IMG/VR virus record: IMGVR_UViG_3300010373_000086
Location: 1-40,091 of that record
Direction: 5' to 3' (one strand)
DNA length: 40,091 bases
From: a virus
Positions 31,238-39,571 of the stretch are shown piece after piece (position 1 is the first letter of the stretch; every line of letters starts with the position of its first letter). The notes under the pieces were generated by a model. The model saw only the letters and a program-made list of their open reading frames with translations. It was not told where the DNA came from and did not search any database. Made by a program: the position numbers and the translations under genes.

Positions 31238-31824
31238 GCGAACAGCTCCTCTCCCGGCCAGCCGGGCAACAAGTCAAACACCTTCGGATTGCCGAGACCG
31301 ATCCACCTCTCAGCGTCGAACCGGCTCTCCGTTGAGCACTCGGGCAACGTGCGCAGATAGTCACACCGCGCCATCCAATAATTGCCTCCAAAGAACGGCG
31401 TTGTGACATATGACGGCCACTGCTCGGCGGTCAGCCAGTGGCAACCCACAGCGTCATGCTCGTCAAGCATCGCGAGGTTCTCTCGCCACCTGGCGACCAC
31501 TCGCCGACACATTGAACGCCGCCATCGAGCACGAAAGTCGCTCGTGTCGTGCGCGCCCTTTGTGTGTGCGTAGAGGACTGCCCCATCATGCGTTTGGGCG
31601 TACTCGCGGACGGCACGGAGTGTCACCTGCTCCCAACCCTCGAATGCCATGACGATCGGTGGATGGTCTATCGCACGAGTCGCCGCGTCTATCTCGGTTG
31701 TCGATCCGACGACCCCCCAAAGCATCTGATGTCGGAACCCGGAGGCTACGAGCGCTTCTCGATGCTCGATCAGCGGTGTCCGCCACTCTCCACCCGCATA
31801 TACATGGTAAAAGTGCGCGAGCAC
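31228..31824 (-). CDS. Glycosyltransferase-like protein
   Basis: 198 residues from a GTG just after the upstream TAG. AHFYHVYAGGEWRTPLIEHR, LYAHTKGAHDTS and FGGNYWMARCDYLRTLP are motifs I associate with sugar transferases of capsule or rhamnan biosynthesis. Trp/His-rich. No membrane segment. Belongs to the same cassette. Confidence 0.7.
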   Translation of the reverse strand: MLAHFYHVYAGGEWRTPLIEHREALVASGFRHQMLWGVVGSTTEIDAATRAIDHPPIVMAFEGWEQVTLRAVREYAQTHDGAVLYAHTKGAHDTSDFRARWRRSMCRRVVARWRENLAMLDEHDAVGCHWLTAEQWPSYVTTPFFGGNYWMARCDYLRTLPECSTESRFDAERWIGLGNPKVFDLLPGWPGEELFACE

Positions 31825-32382
31825 CTAGACCTGTACGACCTTGAACGGTCCCCGAACATACGGCGTCAGCTTCTCTGCTGCGTCTAGCGCCGCGAGGATC
31901 TTGGATTCGGGCGTGCCGTTGCCGTCGCGCAGCACGTATAGCGCCCCCGTGGCCCAGCTACCACCGGAACCAACGGCGTCGAAGCCTTGGACTGCCCTAC
32001 CTACTTGAAAATCACTCTCGACTTGGTAGAGCTTGCCTCGCCAGCCGACCAAGAATGTGCCGCCAGACTCTTCACCATTGACGACTTTTGCGTAGCCGCC
32101 TTCTTTGAGCACTGTCCGCACGCCGTCGATAAACGCTGTGCTCATGAACTTGATCTCGGCGGCGGCATCGTCCACTGGCACCTCGTGTCGCTCTAGCGCG
32201 AGCGTCAGCTTGTACCTGAGGAGTTGCCCCATTCGGAAGCTGCTCGTGAAGCCGAAGGCGAATCCCTTGTCGACCCAGACCTTCTCGTCAGCTCGAATCG
32301 TCAGCGAGCTGCCATCACTCCCGGCCGAGTCGCCTCCGATCCACACCTTCCCGGCGTGCTCGATCCCAGCAATACAGGTCAT
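31825..32382 (-). CDS. Proteasome-like Ntn hydrolase
   Basis: 185 residues. Removal of Met1 exposes Thr at the N-terminus (TCIAGIEHAGKVWIGGDSAG). With that Thr as residue 1, Asp17 (GGDS) and Lys33 (ADEKVW) fall exactly where catalytic residues of proteasome beta subunits and HslV sit; GSGGSWATGAL supplies the later Gly/Ser segment. This supports an active N-terminal threonine hydrolase, perhaps a peptidase. No propeptide is present, as in HslV. Substrate and partner ATPase are unknown. It lies in the glycosylation cassette, 100 bases from the upstream gene. Confidence 0.85.
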   Translation of the reverse strand: MTCIAGIEHAGKVWIGGDSAGSDGSSLTIRADEKVWVDKGFAFGFTSSFRMGQLLRYKLTLALERHEVPVDDAAAEIKFMSTAFIDGVRTVLKEGGYAKVVNGEESGGTFLVGWRGKLYQVESDFQVGRAVQGFDAVGSGGSWATGALYVLRDGNGTPESKILAALDAAEKLTPYVRGPFKVVQV

Positions 32383-32394
32383 GCGCGACCCTTT

Positions 32395-32457
32395 CCGCTC
32401 CCTATGCCGGAGCGGCGCTTTAAGTTATCGCAGCGACAGGGCATAGCAGCCGCTGCG
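32395..32457. promoter_or_regulatory. Two tandem hairpins upstream of the Ntn hydrolase gene
   Basis: CCGCTCC (32395-32401) pairs with GGAGCGG (32409-32415), and CGCAGCG (32429-32435) pairs with CGCTGCG (32451-32457). They fill the 99-base gap between the glycosyltransferase-like gene (stop 32482) and the Ntn hydrolase (ATG 32382). On the minus strand the first hairpin ends immediately before AAAGGG, the likely ribosome binding site. They could mark a terminator with restart or control translation. Confidence 0.4.
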
Positions 32458-32481
32458 CTTCGCCCCGTAGGGCCAAGTTCT

Positions 32482-32970
32482 CTATCTGTGGTAGTGCTCA
32501 ACTTCGGGCCAATGCACATGCCAAGGCCCCTCAGTCGCCTTGGTGACATCGCAGTCCACGGTTTGCCACGGACTCTCAACCAACGCGCTGACGCGAGCCT
32601 CTGGGGTGATCTTGCAGAAGCCGATCCCGGTGAACCCGCACCATTCGACGCCCTCTTTGATCCATTCGCCGTAGTTCGGGCCACCATCACGTTGCGCGTA
32701 GTGCGGTCTGACTTGGTGTGTTGACGGCCAGTAGAGCTTGTAGGCGTGTGTGCAGAGCGGATGAGGACAGTCGAGTAGCTGTTGGATCAGTTCGTCCGAG
32801 CACTCCATGTCATGCTCGACGTTCACAATCGTCGCATCGGTACCCCACACGGCATGGAGTCCGCGTGAGTAGTCGGTGTCTCCGACACATTCGACTGCTA
32901 CGCCCTCAAACTGTTGTGCCTTGAAGTGCTCCTCACCTGGAAGGTGTGAGCACACGACGAGCGTGCTCAG
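32482..32970 (-). CDS. Glycosyltransferase-like protein, probably CTG start
   Basis: 162 residues if it begins at the CTG at 32970, which overlaps the upstream TGA as CTGA and has GGGAG 5 bases before it; a GTG at 32955 has no ribosome binding site and would cut into the first beta strand (STLVVCSHLPGEEHF). WGTDATIVNVEHDMECSDEL carries EHD as the presumed metal site, followed by LLDCPHPLCTHAYKLYWPS and FTGIGFCKITPEAR. Related to the protein at 30734. Acceptor unknown. Confidence 0.7.
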   Translation of the reverse strand: MSTLVVCSHLPGEEHFKAQQFEGVAVECVGDTDYSRGLHAVWGTDATIVNVEHDMECSDELIQQLLDCPHPLCTHAYKLYWPSTHQVRPHYAQRDGGPNYGEWIKEGVEWCGFTGIGFCKITPEARVSALVESPWQTVDCDVTKATEGPWHVHWPEVEHYHR

Positions 32971-33152
32971 CGGGTCTCCCGTGCCGGAGCATCAATCTCG
33001 ACGAGCTTGCCGCCCCGGGTGACAAAGCGGCGTAGCCGGCGTGCCCACGGTGACGTCGCGCTGCTTCCGGCGTCGCTCGGCGCGGGCGGTGGAGTAGTGG
33101 GGCTTGGAGGACAATCTCGCGGTCTGTAGCCGCCTCGCGTCTCCTCGACCAT
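32967..33152 (-). CDS. Small basic protein after the major capsid gene
   Basis: 61 residues from the ATG at 33152 (AAAGGAGG, spacing about 7); the longer frame has no such site. Pro/Ser-rich middle and a basic C-terminus (WARRLRRFVTRGGKLVEIDA). Small proteins of this sort often follow the capsid gene and may be head-completion or decoration proteins, but no family was recognised. Confidence 0.6.
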   Translation of the reverse strand: MVEETRGGYRPRDCPPSPTTPPPAPSDAGSSATSPWARRLRRFVTRGGKLVEIDAPARETR

Positions 33153-33230
33153 CTGAACCCTCCTTTTGATAGCCGGCGCGCGGAGTTGAACCGCACGCGA
33201 GGGCAACCCGCCCCGGCTTGGTAGACTTGT

Positions 33231-34775
33231 TTAGTCCGTGTAGCTGATCGTCGAAAGGCCTGTGCCGGTGATGACCACGATGCCGTTCGGGTAGCGAACG
33301 ATGATCGTCCGGTATGCGTACAACTGCAGGAGAACCTGGAGGTTCTTTGCCAGCGTCTGCGGGATCACGCGCATGACGGGATCACCCTCGAACCAGTACA
33401 CCTCGGCGAGATCGCCGATGACGACCTGGTCGCGGCCCGTCGTGCCCTGTGTCGGAATGTTCGCGTCAGTGAATGCACGCAACCCGTTGAACCGATAGCC
33501 AGTCGCACCCTCAATCCCGGCGTCTCCATCGGAGGAGCCGGCAGCTAGGGCGTTGAACGGTCCGGCATAGTCCGGTACGACAACCGGACGACCGTTGGCG
33601 TCCGCCCACGCGGCGATGAACTCCCATCGCGCCGGGTCGTAGAAGGCGTGCGTCGGGTTCAAGACGGTGCCTTCCGCCTTGCGAATAAACGCCTTCGCCT
33701 TCGAGACCTGTCCGTAGAAGCCACCGGAGCCCGGCAGAGAACCGGATGGAGGTGTCAGCACGAACGAGCCGCTGTTGCCCGTCCAGGACTGTTCCTTGGC
33801 GACCGCGATGACTTTCGACAGCGCGTACGTGTTGACCTTCGGCGCATAGTCACGCTGAAGCTGGTCGAACAGCATCTTGTCGTAGCTGAAGTTCGGTCCA
33901 GCACGATCCAAGAGCTGCTGAGTGACAGTCACCTCACCAGCCTCAGTCCCGAGCGCACCCGCCAAGAACCCGGCGGCGGGATCTTTCTCAGCGATACCTT
34001 CGCCCTCGGTCTGTTCCGCAACTTCCGCTCCACTCGTGATCTGCGGGATGTAGACATTCATCCCCCAGTCGGGGAGAGGCTGCTTGTTGCACTGGTCAAC
34101 GAACGCCCGGCCGTACTCGCGCCACGGCGCGTAATCTCCGAGCATGATGATCGGTGAGACGAACGCTGCTCCACCACCGCCGGACGCGGACGCGCTTGCG
34201 CCACCGCCGGTAGTGATGCCCGTGCGCTCCTCGACCTTCTGCTCCAGCGCGGCGCGTCCGCGAGAGCGGAACTCCTCCATCGCTTCTTGTCCTGGGCCTG
34301 CGCCAAGCTCGCGGCTCAGCTCACGCATCTGCTTCTCGGCTACTTTGCCGACTTTTGAGTCGTTGGCGTACTCGCGCTCAATCTGGTGCTCCCAGCGATT
34401 GAGCCGCTCAGACGCTCCACCATCCGTCGTCTGGCCGAGTCGGGCCATCGTTCGGCGTGCTAGGTCGAGGGCGTGCGAGTGAGGTGAGCCCGGTCCGTAG
34501 ACCATCGGTTCCTCGGTGACCTGGGCGTCGGTCCTTGACTCGGCGGGAGTAACAAGCGCCCGGGCGTCGGAGACCATGCGTCGCTTCTCCTCGGCGCGCT
34601 TCTCCTCGGCGATGCGATCGTCGAATTCGTCGATCTCGGAGATGAGGGCCTGACTGCGGGTCTCCTCGTCCTCGGTGAGATCGCGTTTCTCCGTCTCGAC
34701 GAGCGTTGTCAGGCCCTCGAGCTCGGTCGTCTTTGTATCGCGCTCCTCTAGAAGCGCCTTGAGAATCTTCGGCAT
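33231..34775 (-). CDS. Major capsid protein (HK97 family)
   Basis: 514 residues from the ATG at 34775 (AAAGGGG upstream; a longer frame to 34856 has no site). Residues 1-190 are charged coiled coil (LLEERDTKTTELEGLTTLVE, EEKRAEEKRR), the built-in delta/scaffold domain usually removed by the prohead protease. From about 200 (AFVSPIIMLGDYAPWREYGR) to the end the HK97 fold is recognisable: E-loop region, TVTQQLLDRAGPNFSYDKML, LNPTHAFYDPARWEFIAAWA and a final FEGDPVMRV strand. The neighbouring protease agrees with a processed capsid. Confidence 0.92.
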   Translation of the reverse strand: MPKILKALLEERDTKTTELEGLTTLVETEKRDLTEDEETRSQALISEIDEFDDRIAEEKRAEEKRRMVSDARALVTPAESRTDAQVTEEPMVYGPGSPHSHALDLARRTMARLGQTTDGGASERLNRWEHQIEREYANDSKVGKVAEKQMRELSRELGAGPGQEAMEEFRSRGRAALEQKVEERTGITTGGGASASASGGGGAAFVSPIIMLGDYAPWREYGRAFVDQCNKQPLPDWGMNVYIPQITSGAEVAEQTEGEGIAEKDPAAGFLAGALGTEAGEVTVTQQLLDRAGPNFSYDKMLFDQLQRDYAPKVNTYALSKVIAVAKEQSWTGNSGSFVLTPPSGSLPGSGGFYGQVSKAKAFIRKAEGTVLNPTHAFYDPARWEFIAAWADANGRPVVVPDYAGPFNALAAGSSDGDAGIEGATGYRFNGLRAFTDANIPTQGTTGRDQVVIGDLAEVYWFEGDPVMRVIPQTLAKNLQVLLQLYAYRTIIVRYPNGIVVITGTGLSTISYTD

Positions 34776-34812
34776 GGGGTATCCCCTTTGGATTGGTGTG
34801 GACTTTCCACAC
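34776..34812 (-). promoter_or_regulatory. Hairpins in the capsid gene leader
   Basis: GTGTGGA (34796-34802) and TCCACAC (34806-34812) form a 7-bp hairpin with a 3-base loop, and GGGG-TAT-CCCC (34776-34786) can form a 4-bp stem that holds the capsid gene's ribosome binding site next to its ATG. The 147-base gap between protease and capsid genes contains no other gene. It may stabilise or tune the strongly expressed capsid mRNA. Confidence 0.45.
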
Positions 34813-34922
34813 GCGTCCCGGACCCCTGAGCTAGCGCGCGCCGCAGTACTCCCCAATATGGGTTTCCTTGACCGTCACGTTGCCGCGCAGAGCGGTACCT
34901 ACGTGGTTACTGCAAGATTTGG

Positions 34923-36323
34923 TTAGGCAGCGATACGTCGCCGCTTACGTGCCTCTAGCTGGAGGCGCAACCTGGCTGCCGACGAGCCGCGGATCTTCTC
35001 GCCAGGATCTACCTGTGAGCGAGCGCCCGTACCGTCCGTGTAGCCCGGTGCGCTAGCTTCCGCACCCGTCGCGTCGCCACCCTGGGAGGCATCATCTGTC
35101 GTGCTGACACCCGGTTCCCTCTCGTCGCCAAGCTCTTGCTCGTCGCCGTCGTTGGGCTCCTCGATCAGGTCAGCAGGATCAAACCCGGCGCCGCCCAATA
35201 CCTCGTGGAGTGTCTTGACTGCGCCCACCAGCTTGTCCTGATTGCCCTGGGAGAGAACCTTTCCGGCTCGAACCTCAACGTACATTTGGCGCACCCGGGC
35301 ACGAGACTCTTCTGGCATCGCTAGCGCCATGCGCTGGGCGATCTTGAGGGTAGTAGTCGGAGATGCTGGATATGTGACGCCGCTTACGTCGAGTAGGTCG
35401 GCGAATTTGGTGACTGATCGTTGGTCCTTGGCCTCATTCCATTTGTCGTGCGCGACGATGAACCCACACGACATCTGTGACAGGTCCTCGCGTTCGATCG
35501 CGATAGCGAGATCGTTTGCTAGCTGCTGGCGAGCATCGAGTTTTGCGACAAAGCGCAGTGCTGTTGCCGAGTCCTCGAGCGCCATCGTGCCCGAAGTGGT
35601 CCGGGCGAGAGGCAGACCCTCGTGGTTTATGAGGAACCGTACGTCGGCACCTCGTGCGAGGACGTCCGAGGCGACGCCGGGGAGCATTCGCTCCTCGAAC
35701 TCGCCGAACATGTCCACGACCGTGTACGGCTCGTTGTAGACAATTGGTTCGCCACTGATCAGGATCTCGTCGCTAGTGCTGCTGCTACGCACTTCGAGTC
35801 GTGTGGCGCTGAAGTGGCGTATCTCGGGCATCAACGGTATAGCACGGTGGCGTTCGCGCTTGCGTCGAGCGACGGGCGCTTTGGATTGGCGCTCTGCCCC
35901 TTGCGCGGTCTCGTCGCGGGCTTCGGTGGCGTTTCCCGTGCCGCCACAGTCGGGGCACTTGACGTGTCCGTCGCGGATCTTGCCGGTGCCGTCACAGGTC
36001 GAGCACTTCGCTCGCTCCTCGACCACAGTGTCAGCGTCGTTCTGTTGCTTGAGCGACCCGTCCGCTTGCCAGGTGTCGGGGATCAAGTCAGAACAGCCAA
36101 GAGCAGAGGCGCGGGCCATGATGTGTTTGCGGATTGCGTTGTGTGACGAGTCGCCCATGCCGACAGCTTTGATGGCTTTTTCGACATCTTCCTTGTCCTT
36201 TATCGGGAAGGATTCGTCGGGCATAGCCTCTTTGCCGGCCATTTCTTTGCGTTCCTTGACGTTGTACTTGTCGCGCGTTTCGGCCTCGAAGGCAGCGATG
36301 CGCTCCTCATGCGTGTCCATCAC
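34923..36323 (-). CDS. Prohead protease with N-terminal DnaJ-type zinc finger
   Basis: 466 residues. Residues 25-90 are a helical module common in phage proteins (MPDESFPIKDKEDVEKAIKA, HIMARASALGCSDLIPDTW). Residues 107-126 hold CSTCDGTG and CPDCGGTG, a single DnaJ-type CxxCxGxG pair. From about 168 the HK97 U35 protease begins: FLINHEGLPLARTTSG (H234), LSQMSCGFIV (S285) and DLLDVSGVTYPA (D312 as third residue). The C-terminal 120 residues are acidic and Gly/Ser-rich. It should cut the capsid delta domain. No good ribosome binding site marks an internal start, so the long form is taken. Confidence 0.85.
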   Translation of the reverse strand: MMDTHEERIAAFEAETRDKYNVKERKEMAGKEAMPDESFPIKDKEDVEKAIKAVGMGDSSHNAIRKHIMARASALGCSDLIPDTWQADGSLKQQNDADTVVEERAKCSTCDGTGKIRDGHVKCPDCGGTGNATEARDETAQGAERQSKAPVARRKRERHRAIPLMPEIRHFSATRLEVRSSSTSDEILISGEPIVYNEPYTVVDMFGEFEERMLPGVASDVLARGADVRFLINHEGLPLARTTSGTMALEDSATALRFVAKLDARQQLANDLAIAIEREDLSQMSCGFIVAHDKWNEAKDQRSVTKFADLLDVSGVTYPASPTTTLKIAQRMALAMPEESRARVRQMYVEVRAGKVLSQGNQDKLVGAVKTLHEVLGGAGFDPADLIEEPNDGDEQELGDEREPGVSTTDDASQGGDATGAEASAPGYTDGTGARSQVDPGEKIRGSSAARLRLQLEARKRRRIAA

Positions 36324-37651
36324 TTACCTCCCTTGGCCGGGACATCCCCGTCCTCGTCATCATCTGGTGGTTCCTGTTTGCTTTGCCCTTCGGTCTGACC
36401 AGGCGCGACGTTCGAGGCGAGGGGTGCCATGACATCGTCGCCGCCTTCGACGGGTGCCCAGCCAAGCCGGCGAGTGCGTACGTCGTTAATCGAACCGACT
36501 TGCGTTCCTCGCAATGCGGTGATTTCTTCGGCGAGAGCCGCAGCGTTTGGTCGGGAGAGCTTGTTCTCTTCAAACGCCGCCATTTTGTCCTTAGGCAGAA
36601 GATTCGAGTAGGCCTCTTCCAGCGGGACCAAGAACCCGGAGAGTGTGTGCTGCAGGAACCTCATGGTCTCTTCCTGCATCGACCCGGCTGGTGGTGGTGT
36701 GACTCGTTGGAGGGCGTTGCTGTTGGCGAACTCAACGCCGAACCAGGAGAAGATGACTGACCGGGCGTACTCCAATGTCTGGAGGTACTGTGCCTCGTCG
36801 GGCGTGTTGAGCACCTTGTCGGCTTTCAAGCCGTTGTCGAGCACCAGCGGCAGATGGGCGGCCTGCAAGCCAGAGTGCTCAAGCATGAACTTCTGGGCGA
36901 TCCGTTCAACCTCCGGCTGTCCCAGCTTTGCATCGGTAGACAACAGGAATGACGGTGATGTGCCCTGTGAGAACCATGCTGAGCCGAACTCGTATGCGGC
37001 CATCGCGAGCGCACCAGCAACCCCCGCGTACTCGATAGGACTCAGTGCTCGCCTAGCCCCGGGGAGCGACTTGAGCGGGATATGGACCACATCCTCAGGG
37101 TCCAATGTGCGCTTGTGAATGCCTGTCCCGTATTCGTAAATCGGGTTGCCTTCTTTGTCTGCCTTCACCTCCATGAAGGCCGGGTGGAGTACGTCTAGGA
37201 CGAGCGGGTATTGCAAGCGGTCCCGAGCGAGCACATACCAGAAGCACTCACCGAACAGAGCCATGCTCCACACGGTGCGATCGTTGCCGGTGCATTGCAT
37301 CATCCGCCCACCCCACGTATCTGTGAGGATTTCCGGCTGTTTGGCGTCCCACACGCGGTAGGGAATGTTGTCGTCTGACAGTTTCTCGGAATAGGAGCGC
37401 GGGTTCCCGAGCTTGATCATGTTGTTCGAGATGATCCGCAGACAGGTAAACACGACATCCACTTGCAGCAGCGTGTGCTGCGTCACGACTACGCCTGCAC
37501 GCTGCTGGTTGAACATGCCGGGTGGCGGGATCGCCGAGGGGTCCATCCACCCGTAGCCGTTAGGCCACGATGTTTGTATTCCGCTACGGGTCTCGCTTCC
37601 AGGAAGCTTTCGGTTGCCCCCCCTGGTCGCTACGACATGGGTCGCGGACAT
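36320..37651 (-). CDS. Portal protein (HK97 family)
   Basis: 443 residues. VDVVFTCLRIISNNMIKLGN, VHIPLKSLPGARRALSPIEY, EFGSAWFSQGTSPSFLLSTD, and the C-terminal ALAEEITALRGTQVGSINDV with RRLGWAPVEGGDD are typical phage portal segments. The last 40 residues are acidic and disordered. It forms the DNA gate at the capsid vertex. Its stop overlaps the protease start, and the gene before it is adjacent, as expected for packaging genes. Confidence 0.92.
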   Translation of the reverse strand: MSATHVVATRGGNRKLPGSETRSGIQTSWPNGYGWMDPSAIPPPGMFNQQRAGVVVTQHTLLQVDVVFTCLRIISNNMIKLGNPRSYSEKLSDDNIPYRVWDAKQPEILTDTWGGRMMQCTGNDRTVWSMALFGECFWYVLARDRLQYPLVLDVLHPAFMEVKADKEGNPIYEYGTGIHKRTLDPEDVVHIPLKSLPGARRALSPIEYAGVAGALAMAAYEFGSAWFSQGTSPSFLLSTDAKLGQPEVERIAQKFMLEHSGLQAAHLPLVLDNGLKADKVLNTPDEAQYLQTLEYARSVIFSWFGVEFANSNALQRVTPPPAGSMQEETMRFLQHTLSGFLVPLEEAYSNLLPKDKMAAFEENKLSRPNAAALAEEITALRGTQVGSINDVRTRRLGWAPVEGGDDVMAPLASNVAPGQTEGQSKQEPPDDDEDGDVPAKGGK

Positions 37652-37855
37652 CTACCCGATCACCTGGTAGTAGAGGACCCGCTTGTGGGGGATCTCTACG
37701 TGGCCGGATACCTCGACCTCGGGCTCTTTCTGCTCACCAGTGATGATCCGTGGTGCCCACAGGATGTACTCATGGCGTGTGCGGCCGGCAAGTATTCCTT
37801 CGATGGTGGGTCCGTCTTCGATGTACATACGGACCTTGCGCTTCTGCTTGAACAT
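37652..37855 (-). CDS. Small unknown protein between terminase and portal
   Basis: 67 residues: a basic start (MFKQKRKVRMYIEDG) and a small beta-barrel-like sequence (TIEGILAGRTRHEYILWAPR, VEVSGHVEIPHKRVLYYQVI), in an LSm- or SH3-like alternation. No catalytic motif. It lies in the 20-to-200 base gap where many phages keep small accessory packaging or capsid proteins. Unknown role. Confidence 0.7.
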   Translation of the reverse strand: MFKQKRKVRMYIEDGPTIEGILAGRTRHEYILWAPRIITGEQKEPEVEVSGHVEIPHKRVLYYQVIG

Positions 37856-37873
37856 CGTGCGGCCCTCCAGCGG

Positions 37874-39571
37874 TTAGGGCCGGAATAGGCCACTCCGTGC
37901 AGGCATCTGGTCGAGCGAAATGAACCGAGCGCCATCCGGGGCAGCAGGCTCCATGGTCTGTGCCTCGGGCTCGGGCTGGCCGCCTTGTTCGCGGCGCAAC
38001 CGCTCCGCTACCTCGTTTAGATCCCACACCGTCGGGACGCCTTGTGTACGCGCAGCCCACAGAGCGTTCGTGCAGCTAACCAACGGAGTGATCGTCACCC
38101 CGGATTCGCGCGACCACTTCCACGCATCGAGTAGCGGCTTCGTCTTCGCACCGGACACAGCAGAATCAAGCTCGGGCTGGGGCGGCATATATCGCAGGCC
38201 CTTCTCGATGACCGTTTTGAAGAATCCGCCGCAGGCATCCTTGTAGTCGGCGGGACTCATCCGCACGATCGGAATACCGGCGTCTTCGAGTTCTACGAGA
38301 AGGTTGCCCCAGTCAGCTCGCGGATCAGCCACCCATTGTGCGCTCGGCACACGCTCATGCCACTGCTTCGCGCTCTCAAGTATCCAGCTGGTGCTGCGTC
38401 GGTGCTCGACTACGCCTATGTGGTAGAGGCCGTCGTCACGCTCACCGGCCGCCGAGAGTGTCGCCCATGCTTGGCCGCGTTCGATGTCGATGTTGAACGC
38501 GTGCTGTGTGGCGATCTTGCTACTGGGGTCGGCTAGGGCGGACCATGCCTCCTTCGGGATGACGCGCCCCGCGTCCTCGGACACGTCGGGCCACGCACCA
38601 ATCCCGAGTCGCTCGACAGCGAATTGTCGGTCACCCATCGCTCGCCGTTCGTTAGCGACGTACTCGGTAGTGATCCTGATCCCGAGCCCGGGATTGGCCA
38701 GCGCCCACTGGCCAGGGTCATCGAGGATCTTTGGATCGACAGCGCCGGGATCATCAGCCTCAGCGCTGTGCTCAAAATATGCGAGGGACTCGTCGCCTCC
38801 AGCTAGCGCGCGCTTGCGTCGCTTTGCTAGGACCACACCGTCATGTGTGGGGTCCTCCTCGTCCGGTGGCGACCCGGCGAGCCAAATCTGTGGGTTAGCG
38901 CGAGCGGAGAGGATCGGGATCGTTGCCCCGAGAAACATCTCGCGCAAGATCATCGCCTCGTCCAGGTACAGCGTGTCGCCAGAGAACCCGCGGCCCCCAC
39001 CACCCGTCCGAGCCTTAAACCGGATACGCCGGCCGTCCGTAAGCTCGATGCCCTCTTGCCCATGGCTATACGTAATCCCAGCGAGCTTGGAGCCACGACG
39101 CTTGACTTCACGCCGCAGGTCATCACAGTTTTCGACGACGAACACGAGGCGACGGAAGATCTCCATCGCCGTGTCGAACAGGTGCGCCGAATAGATCTGG
39201 AGTTCCTCCTCCAAGAGGAACAAGCCAGCGAGCATCCGGGCGATCAACAGCTCGGACTTGCCGTTCTGGCGAGGAACGATCTCGGCGACCTCGAACGCCG
39301 CCCAAGGATGGATCAGTTCACGATCAGGATGGTCAGGACACGGGACGCCCTCGAGCACGCGATAGGTGCACTTCGGGCACTTCCAGTCCGCCGACTCGCC
39401 AAGCCCGTGCGTCAGCTCGACCTGCTGCCACGGGTCAAGCTCAATACCCGCAAGACGCGCAAGCGCGATCGCTTCGGGGCCTGTCGTAGACGCGTACGGC
39501 GGATGCCACGCGATCCTAGCCTCCTGTACCCCCTGAAGCGAGACGGAGGGAACGACCAGACTTGATGTCAT
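37874..39571 (-). CDS. terL: Terminase large subunit
   Basis: 565 residues from the ATG at 39571 (GGGGGAG 4 bases upstream). The ATPase contains EIVPRQNGKSELL (Walker A, 101-106) and TLYLDEAM (Walker B, D204-E205), with coupling motif LAGSPPDEED further on. A Cys-rich insert (CPKC, then CPDH, about 65-80) may bind zinc. The nuclease half follows from about 350 (AFNIDIERGQAW with the first Asp, WVADPRADW). It cuts and pumps DNA into the prohead. Confidence 0.92.
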   Translation of the reverse strand: MTSSLVVPSVSLQGVQEARIAWHPPYASTTGPEAIALARLAGIELDPWQQVELTHGLGESADWKCPKCTYRVLEGVPCPDHPDRELIHPWAAFEVAEIVPRQNGKSELLIARMLAGLFLLEEELQIYSAHLFDTAMEIFRRLVFVVENCDDLRREVKRRGSKLAGITYSHGQEGIELTDGRRIRFKARTGGGGRGFSGDTLYLDEAMILREMFLGATIPILSARANPQIWLAGSPPDEEDPTHDGVVLAKRRKRALAGGDESLAYFEHSAEADDPGAVDPKILDDPGQWALANPGLGIRITTEYVANERRAMGDRQFAVERLGIGAWPDVSEDAGRVIPKEAWSALADPSSKIATQHAFNIDIERGQAWATLSAAGERDDGLYHIGVVEHRRSTSWILESAKQWHERVPSAQWVADPRADWGNLLVELEDAGIPIVRMSPADYKDACGGFFKTVIEKGLRYMPPQPELDSAVSGAKTKPLLDAWKWSRESGVTITPLVSCTNALWAARTQGVPTVWDLNEVAERLRREQGGQPEPEAQTMEPAAPDGARFISLDQMPARSGLFRP

